This document shows, one piece after another, positions 56,254 to 64,000 of a stretch of 64,000 nt of DNA; the first letter of the stretch is position 1; each line of letters begins with the position of its first letter. Source of the stretch: Manihot esculenta (Eukaryota; Streptophyta; Magnoliopsida; Malpighiales; Euphorbiaceae); assembly GCF_001659605.2 (NCBI RefSeq), contig NC_035173.2:11966835-12030834 (forward strand), written 5' to 3'. The notes under the pieces were generated by a model. That model did not search any database. It had not been told where the DNA came from and saw only the letters and a program-made list of their open reading frames with translations. Made by a program: the position numbers and the translations under genes.

Positions 56254-58051
56254 TGATAGAGCATATTTTAGTCCATATTATCATGATCTTATTGATGTTT
56301 ATTTACACATTTTCTACCTAATTTTGTGGTTTTAATCATGTTTTGCAAATATTAGGTGTAAAGAGACAATCTGGAGAAAATGCTCTTAAAACTGCCAAAA
56401 AGTGCCAAATATGGAAAGTGCCAAAAAAAGAAAGTATTCGAATATAGAAAGTGCTAAATAAGGAAAGTTTCCTGATAAGGAAAGTTTTCTGATAAGGAAA
56501 GTGCCAGAAAAGGAAAGCGCAATCAACAGATTCTTTGAAATTCAAATTGCAGATTCTTCTTTCCTTATTCAGAAGGTGAAGCCAATTATGGAAAGTGTCA
56601 AATAAGGAAAGTTTTCACAAAAGGAAAGTCCTCAAATAAGGGAAGTGCAGAAGCAAAAGCAAATAAGGAAAGCTCAGTCAGAAGATTATTTGAAATTCAA
56701 ATCGCAGATATTTCTTTCCTCATTCAAAGATATACACACACTGCAGCAGTCAAATCTTCATATTTAGGTAGCAAGATCTCATGAAGACGCATTTGCCTCT
56801 TCTGCGTTCAGCATTCAAAATTTAAACGAAGGCTCCACCTAAAAAGAAAAGACTGGACAAATTCACTTTCCCTTCTGCATTCAATGACTGCGCTCCACTT
56901 CCTCTTCTGCAATCCGCGCGCATCCTTCCTCTTCTGAAGTCTAATCCGCGTGCCTCCTTCCTTCCGGAGAATTTGCAACGCGATTCTTTCCTTTTCAGCA
57001 CTTTGGGCAGCCTCTTCACTAATTAGGAAGCAAATATGACCTAGGGTAGCACTTTCAACTATAAAAAGATACATAAGGAGCCTCCACACAACCTTTAAGC
57101 CCCCTTGGGAGGCACCTACGAAATTCACATCTCTTCTTCTACCTTTCTTCTTTTCTTTTATTTTTGGTTTTGTTTCAGCCATGAGAGGCTGAAATCTTTT
57201 ATTCTAGTTGAAGATTAGGTGATGCTTTAGTTGTTTTATGGATTGGAAGACTTGATCAAACATTGTTTAACTTTTGGTTATTCAATATTTATGCAATTTC
57301 ATGCTTGATTTCAATATTGCTTTGTTGTTTAGATCTACGTTGATTCTTGATTGCAAAGTAATAATATGTTAGTTTGGATGATTTAAGTCCGTAATTACTT
57401 GAATTATTCAAACATAAGAACACTTGGTGTAAAAACTAAGGAGATTGTATGATCTAACGACATCACACGCGTTTGAGTAGTTAGGATTGAATCTCTCTCT
57501 TTTTTCATGCAATTAACAATTATTTGATGCCTAAGGCCCAAGGACGTTCCTTGGCAATTTATTAATTAGTAATTAATTAGAGGACGTTCCCTAATTGGTT
57601 TAATCATAAGGAGAGACATGGTGGTGAGAAGCGTCTTCCATCTCCATAACTAATCTATTGAATCAATCAAAAGAAACTAAGTGTCAATGATCAATTCCAA
57701 CAACTGAAGTGGATCCTATTCTTCAACTAGAGCTTTCTTAGTATTTATTTCTCTTTTATTTTATTATTCGCTTATTTTAATTGCTTTCAATAGTTTATTA
57801 ATCAAATCAATCTCAAACCTCCCCATTTTACTTTTACTGCAATTTATTTTTATTCCGCTTTCAGTTTATCTCGTTTTCAGTTTTCTTCTTTTTCAATTTA
57901 TTTTTGTTTCAGTTTATTTTATTGGTCTTGATAAGAAAAATAGGTAAGTTCTCAATTCTCTGTGGATTCGATCCTTTCACCACTATCTGTAGTTGTAAAT
58001 TGTTGATAACGAGAAATGTTATTTTTGACCGATTTCAACAACCGCGAGTCA
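56254..58051 (+). repeat. 3' LTR of the Athila-like element
   Basis: It is 1,798 bp, uninterrupted, preceded by the GTGTGGGGGTATT polypurine region. It matches the 5' LTR closely with scattered substitutions, and has a duplicated GATAAGGAAAGT unit near 56464-56492. It ends GCGAGTCA and is followed by the TSD GTAAG. Confidence 0.93.
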
Positions 58052-58059
58052 GTAAGAGT

Positions 58060-58990
58060 ATGCAAAAAATAAATAAATAAATAAATATCACTACCCTCTT
58101 TATAAGTGGCAGAGATAATACATTTTTCATAACTTTTTGAATAGAGCAACTGGGACGATCTCTTAAAAGATTACACCTTGCAACAGTCTTTAACTCCATA
58201 CTTTTTTTTTTATAATTTCTCTTTAACTCTTTAACTCCATACTTTTTTTTTTATAATTTCTCTTTAACTCTTTAACTGTATTGGTTATTTGTGCAACAGC
58301 TGAAACATTTTTTTCCGTTATTATATATTTTTTCTTTGTTGTAGAATCATTAGACAACTCTTTCCTCTTTTGTTTTCTCATATTGTGTTGACTACTATTA
58401 TTTTATATATTTTTGAAACCTATACTTCTACATGCTACTTGACCAAATGAACCTCCATATCCAAAACCTGTATTCATCATCTCATCTAAATCATCATCAA
58501 AATCAGACTCCTGCATTATCATTCTCCTCAACTTGATCTAAGTTATTAAATTTTATATTTCTTGAGTTTCATTAAGCAAAACTCTAAATGGTGGTGCATA
58601 TACAAATTCTCCAGCGGCCACAATTCCTTGAAATAATACTTGATATTTTTCATAAAATTCTAGTCCAATTCCTTTTTCACAGAATTTTGTAAAATTTGAA
58701 TTTTCCTAGCACATACATAAATTAAACATAGTGTTAATTAAAAGCTTATTTGTTTAATGAAGCCTAAAAATTAAATATTTTCTATATAAAATGTACCTTA
58801 ATTTTTTTTCATTCCATCATCCCATCCTATCCTGTTTCACATTTTCCATTGATCTTTCATCCAATCCCATTTGTGCCTTAACTACTCTTTGATAAATTGA
58901 ACACCAATAAGTTTTAACTCATTTTGTAACTATGTGTATCCTTTGTCTCTCCATCCACCTCCATTTCTCTTGTCCAAGTAGCCATATGGA
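58060..58990 (-). pseudogene. PIF/Harbinger ORF1 (Myb/SANT-like) remnant
   Basis: On the minus strand, pieces read GGGWRDKGYT, LRHKWDWMKDQWKM, FCEKGIGLEFYEKYQVLFQG and IVAAGEFVYAPP. An acidic FDDDLDEMMNTGFG stretch and a basic RKQKRKELSN stretch follow. This is the layout of the Myb/SANT-like DNA-binding partner that PIF/Harbinger elements encode beside the transposase. Stops and insertions of poly-T break it. Order on the minus strand is ORF1 then ORF2 (48285-49560), as in intact elements, with the Athila-like element between them. Confidence 0.72.
58187..58280. repeat. 41-bp tandem duplication
   Basis: A 41-bp unit starting TCTTTAACTCCATAC occurs at 58187 and 58228 and begins a third time at 58269. 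It lies in the Harbinger ORF1 remnant. Confidence 0.85.
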
Positions 58991-59107
58991 TCAATTAAAA
59001 TTAAATGGAAAAAATTTGAATAAATAAAATTATAGTAAATAAAATAAAATATGCTATTGTTGGAAATTAGCTACAATTGACAAATAAAATACCACTTTAA
59101 ATGAGAG

Positions 59108-60240
59108 CTTAAAAGAAAATTATGTATAGTACTATATGAGGTGCTCACAAAATTGAAAACATAAGAAGGAGAAGATTTCCAAGAGACTTCAGATTTTTTT
59201 TTTTCCTTCTTCAGAGTGTACCTTAAAAGAAAATTATGTATAGTACCATATGAGAGAGGTGCTCACAAAATTGAAAACACGGGAAGGAGAGGATTTCCAA
59301 GAGACTTTAGATTTTTATTTTCCTTCTTCAGAGTGTACCTTGAAAGAAAATTATGTATAATACTATATGAAAGAGGTGCTCACAGAATTGAAAACAGGGG
59401 AAAGAGAGGATTTCTAAGAGACTTAAGATTTTTTTTTCCTTTCTTCAGAGTGTACCTTGAAAGAAAATTATGTATAATACCATGTGAAAGAGGTGCTCAC
59501 AAAATTGAAAACACGGGAAGGAGAGGATTTCTAAGAGACTTATTTTTTTTTTTCCTTCTTCAGGGTGTACCTTGAAAGAAAACTATGTATAGTACCATAT
59601 GAAAGAGGTGCTCACAAAATTGAAAACAAGGGAAGGAGAGGATTTCCAAGAGACTTAAGATTTTTTTTTCCTTCTTCAGAGTGTACCTTGAACGAAAATT
59701 ATGTATAGTACCACATGAAAGAGGTGCTCACAAAATTAAAAACATGGTAAGGAGAGGATTTCTAAAAGACTTAAGATTTTTTTTTCCCTTTTTCAAGTAT
59801 ATCTTGAAAGAAAATTATGTATAGTACCATATGAAAGAGGTGCTCACAAAATTGAAAACATGGGAATGAGAGGATTTCCAAGAGACTTAAGAATTTTTTT
59901 TTCCTTCTTTAGAGTGTACCTTGAAAGAAAATTATGTATAATACCATGTGAAAGAGGTGCTCACAAAATTGAAAATACGGGAAGGAGAGGATTTCTAAGG
60001 GACTTAATTTCTTTTTTTCCTTCTTCATAGTGTACCTTGAAAGAAAATTATGTATAGTACCGTATGAAAGAGGTGCTCACAAAATTGAAAATACGGGAAG
60101 GAGAGGATTTCCAAGAGACTTAAGATTTTTTTCTTTTTTCCTTCTTCAGAGTGTACCTTGAAAGAAAATTATGCATAGCACCATATGAAAGAGGTGCTCA
60201 CGAAATTGAAAACACGGGAAGGAGAGGATTTTCAATAGAC
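59108..60240. repeat. Minisatellite, unit about 118 bp, ten copies
   Basis: The marker AGAAAATTATGTATAGTACC recurs at about 59113, 59226, 59345, 59463, 59577, 59694, 59808, 59927, 60042 and 60162. Each unit holds GAAAGAGGTGCTCACAAAATT, GGGAAGGAGAGGATTTC, CAAGAGACTTAAGA and a poly-T/TTCCTTCTTCAGAG junction. Length differences come mainly from the poly-T run. The open frame at 59216-59575 is a by-product of the repeat. Confidence 0.95.
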
Positions 60241-62191
60241 AGAGAATTACACGCTACCAACAAAAACAATTCTTTAAAGAAAGTTTAGACTTACACTCAT
60301 TTATTAAGAGATGGAAGGTGATTGAAAACAGCAAATAAAAAACAAAAAAGACAAAGCCATGCGAAGGTCAATTACCTCACATTGTGAAGAAAGACTAAAA
60401 GATGAACCAGCTTACTCTAGCATTTCAAATAGAAAAAAATAAAAAAATAAAAAGCCATAAGAAAACATTAAACTCGAAGTTGTGAAAAAATAAAGCTAAT
60501 AGATGAACCAGCTGTACTCATGCATGTCTAGCATTTCAAATACAAATAAAAAATAAACAAAATACCAAAAAATTATATGAAAAAAAATTTATACAAATCG
60601 CTGTTGAAACAACTTTTATCTTCTTCTTATCTCAGCTGTTTGGATGTCCACCAACTGTCAATTGTATCCAACTTCTGAATTAAATACTCTTGAAATTTTT
60701 AATTTTGAATCGAACTCTAAATTATAACTTTTATTTGAAAAAATTATTTTTAATTTATATTTATTTACTTTAGTTTTTTTATATTGAAAACTAAATAATA
60801 TTATTCTATAAATCGTAACATGAAGTAATTAGTTTTAGATTTTATGGCAGATTTGGATCATAACTAATTTTTGCTACCGACGTCCGATAGAGACTTACGA
60901 TAGCTTTTCGGTAAGAAAATTTCGAAACGCACGACTTTTAAAAGTGTGACAAGAGCCGTAAACCGATCACAAAGTTTGATAAGAATTGCATTTTAATTAA
61001 TTTTTTAGATATTTTGAATATTTTCATAATTTTACATATTAAGATTTTATTTTTTTATTATAAATAGCCTTCTTTGACTATTAGAAATCCACTTTTTAAT
61101 TTTTGAGAAATTTCAATAAAACTTTAGATTTTTTTATTATTTTTTTTTATTTCATTTTAACCAAAGGATATTAGTTAAAATTTTTGATAGAGTCTAAATT
61201 GTCCTTTATCAAATCTATAGTTATAAATTTATATCTCATAAAAAAAAATTTTGGATAAACATTAAATTGAAATTGAAACCAAGCTCAAACTAATTCAAAT
61301 TAAAATTATTTTGAAGCGAAATACACTATTTCAATTTAAAATTGCCATAACCTGAATCAGAATAGTTCGAAAACTATGCCAGAATCAACCTGTGACTAGA
61401 TCTAATTAAAAGTTCTTGGAAGATGCATTTCTTTGGATTTTTTCACTTCAAGTTCATAAGAGCTGAAAGTTCTCAGGATTTTATTATTAATAAAAGGTTA
61501 TTAAACAAAAAAAATTAAATATTTATAGTAATTATAATCATATTCAAAACTTTAAATCTTATATGGTAAAGTCAATTTTTTAATTTTTTATAATTATAAT
61601 CAAAAAATTAAATTGAATATAAAAAAATTAATAATAAATTATAATATAGTTTTTAAAATTTTATATTATTAATAAAATATAGTCTTTTGATTTAAATTTT
61701 ATATTAAAATTAAATATATTTTATATTTATCATATGTAATATTAAATATTATATTGAATAAATATTTATTACAAATAAATTTGTAGTATATAAAATAACA
61801 CGTATAATAATATACATTAAAGTATTAATTAAATATTTATATTTAATATTATAAATTATATGTATATTTTTTCTATTTAAAAAATTTTACAAACTATAAT
61901 AATATTCTAAATAAAATGAAATATTATATATTTGAAATTGTAAAAATTTACTTTTTTATATTTTTAAGTTTTTATTAATAATCTATAATATTATGTAAAA
62001 GTGAAAATAGAGAATAAATAATAAAATTAATAAAAATAACATTGTTGTAATAACAATATATATTTTATTAATTAAATGGAATTTTAAGAATTATATTATA
62101 ATTTATTATTAATTTTTTAAAATTTAATTGAATTTATTTAGTTATAATAGTGTTAAATTAAAAAATTTTAATTTTATTATTTAAAATTTAA

Positions 62192-62222
<31 letters not shown>

Positions 62223-64000
62223 ACTTTTTTTTCCAATAACTCTTAATAAAATTACGTAGTACAGAGAATAAGAAATTATAACTTATCAAAATTCACAATC
62301 ATAAGTTTTTCAATTGAGAATTAAAAATTAAAAGAGCAGAACCTGATAACTCTCAAATTTATTCGGATGCATTTATTATCAAATTAAATATGCGAATGCA
62401 TTAACAATCTTTATGTTACAACTAGTAAAACTCATGTATTTTATTGTTGCAAATTAAAATTAACGTATTTTATGGTTATAAATATAAAAATTCATGTATT
62501 CTTCATAAATTTTGCTCTTTAATGTTATGTTATCAAAATTTATAATATTAATAGAAAAGTGTCACTTCATACTGAAAAGGTATAGTTGTCTATTTGTTAC
62601 AAATTTAAATTTAAACTTTTAATTGAAAATTTATGATAGTAGAAGACACCTGAAATTTTTTTAGCATATTAATGATATTATATAAAAAATTTTTTTATTT
62701 TTTAACGTCGTATAACTATAATATAAAATTAAATAAATTGTAATTTAATTTTTTTAATTTAATAAAATATCTACTTTGTAATTTTTTATAATATAATTTT
62801 TGACATTTTAAAAAAACTATAATTTAGTTTCTATCATTAAATTTTTAATTAATCTATTGTTTATTATAATAAAATACTCTTTAATATATATTTTTAATTT
62901 AAAACAATACCATCTTTGATATTTAATTAAATTTATAATAAAATTCTTATAATTTTTCGAATTAATTCTTGTGCGAGTGTGAAGGAGAAGAATAAGAAAT
63001 TGAAGAAGAATGATAAGAATGGAGGCTTGAAGTGAGGGATAAGAGAGTGGGTAAGGAGAAGAGAGAGGATAAGGAGAAGAGCAAGAGGCGGTTGACAGTA
63101 GAAATTAGATGCTAAGTATGGTTTCTTTACGCTGCTTATACATGGGGTCATTCGATTTGATTTTTTCATTATTTTTTATTTTTTAATTTAATCGAATCGA
63201 AAATTAAATTTTAAAAAATTAATAATCGAACTAAAATTAATAGATCAAATAAATGAACGGACTGAATTTGAAACTAATTAATATATAAAAAATCTCAAAA
63301 TGACGTAACATTAAATTTTGATTCGATACGATTTTTTTTAGTTTTTAATATAATTAATTAAACCGTAACTCAAATATCATGAAAAAAAGATCTTCGATTC
63401 AAATTATTATAAATTTTAAATTAAACCAAACTGATTAAAATAAAAAATCAAATCAGTCAGTTTAGTTTAAAATTTATTTATTTTTATGCTATTTTTAAAT
63501 ATTATAATTAGTTAGAGATTAATTTATAAAATTAAAACAGCTTATTTCAAAATATATTTAGGGATTCAATTGTAAAATATTAGAATTATTTGTAATTAAT
63601 TAATATGTAGGGTCAATTTTAATAGTTTCTGTCTAAATAATTATAAAAGACAAGAACTAATATAATTTTTGAAAATTATAAGGACTTTATTATATATTTA
63701 ACTAAATCTTAGGAACTATGTTGTTTTAGATTAAAAACATATATTAAAGGTTAGTTTGATAATTTCATTATAATAAACCATGAAAATTTAATGGTAAAAA
63801 CTAAATTATTATTTTTTTAATTGTCAAAAATTAAATTATAAGATTTTAAAAATATAAAAACTAAAAGTAAATATTTCATTAAATCAAATAAACTAAACTA
63901 TTGATTAACCTATAAGATTTTAGGGTAATTTATATGTAAGTTTCTGAGTTTTAACTAAACCCACAAATTAGTCGCGGACTAAAGTTTAGGTAACAAATGA
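60241..64000. other. AT-rich stretch without a recognised gene
   Basis: Both strands are rich in A/T runs and stops. No ORF with a recognisable product is seen. A GAAGAAGAA/GGATAAGGAGAAG-type purine-rich tract lies at about 62980-63090. The part from 63150 has several TCGAATCGAAAA-like motifs that faintly recall the MITE at 27815, without clear ends. Confidence 0.5.
62197..62222. repeat. (TA)n microsatellite
   Basis: About 13 uninterrupted TA units in an already AT-rich region. Confidence 0.9.

Larger units (their letters stand above)
49767..58051 (+). mobile_element. Non-autonomous Athila-like LTR retrotransposon (TSD GTAAG)
   Basis: LTRs at 49767-53810 (including a nested solo LTR) and 56254-58051 begin TGATAGAGCATATTTTAG and end GAGTCA. 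GTAAG flanks the element (49762-49766, 58052-58056). A TGGCACCGTTGCCGGGGA primer-binding site follows the first LTR. The interior is only 2.44 kb and holds a gag-derived ORF and no RT or integrase. Direct GAGGACAATGCATGATTTAGG and GTGTGGGGGT segments before the 3' LTR are typical of Athila-type 3' regions. It interrupts the Harbinger element. Confidence 0.93.

Noticed and set aside
59216..59575. 119-aa open frame with three similar repeats
   Set aside because: It is a by-product of the 118-bp tandem repeat; the period is not a multiple of three over the whole array and no protein family is recognised.
63150..63500. Second copy of the hAT-like MITE
   Set aside because: It has TCGAATCG-type motifs but no TAGGGGTGAGCA ends and no 8-bp TSD.

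Overview
The window reads as plant nuclear DNA made almost entirely of repeats. It is an AT-rich eudicot-like intergenic region, and the dominant LTR family resembles repeats of Euphorbiaceae such as cassava; that last point is an impression from memory, not a test. I find no intact single-copy host gene, no rRNA or tRNA gene and no CRISPR array. Most elements can be delimited to the base because their terminal repeats and target-site duplications (TSDs) are readable.

Layout. 1-3862: broken endogenous pararetrovirus (Caulimoviridae-like) with protease/RT/RNase H, downstream ORFs, an as-1-like promoter and two small ORFs. 3863-10369: AT-rich DNA with a foldback, a G-box patch and a decayed Ty3/Gypsy gag fragment. 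10370-22372: an old Ty1/Copia element (TSD AATTT) split by a young, nearly intact Ty3/Gypsy chromovirus (13563-20792, TSD GTCTG). 23380-48260: a decayed Tat-type Ty3/Gypsy element interrupted by a solo LTR, a hAT-like MITE, a long-TIR element carrying another solo LTR, a 450-bp LTR-derived element with inverted ends, a third solo LTR, a full-length minus-strand chromovirus (36989-46831) and a TRIM. 48285-58990: a minus-strand PIF/Harbinger transposon (Myb-like ORF1 and DDE ORF2) split by a non-autonomous Athila-like element (49767-58051), whose 5' LTR holds a fourth solo LTR. 59108-60240: a roughly 118-bp minisatellite. 60241-64000: AT-rich DNA with no recognisable gene.

One chromovirus family (Tekay-like, integrase plus chromodomain) accounts for seven independent insertions. 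Its LTR exists in a short (927 bp) and a long (about 2.2-2.35 kb) form. Both carry CpG-rich near-palindromes of the type TTCGGCCGCCGAA upstream of the TATA box and conserved splice-donor-like sites. The long form adds a second palindrome cluster and a highly variable cassette. Two full copies, four solo LTRs and one unusual two-ended derivative show the family both amplifying and being removed here.

Most new leads: the LTR-derived element with perfect 29-bp inverted ends, the palindromic LTR array, the possible spliced leader that would remove the primer-binding site, and the gene order and promoter of the pararetrovirus fragment. All calls come from reading the sequence; no database search or alignment program was run.
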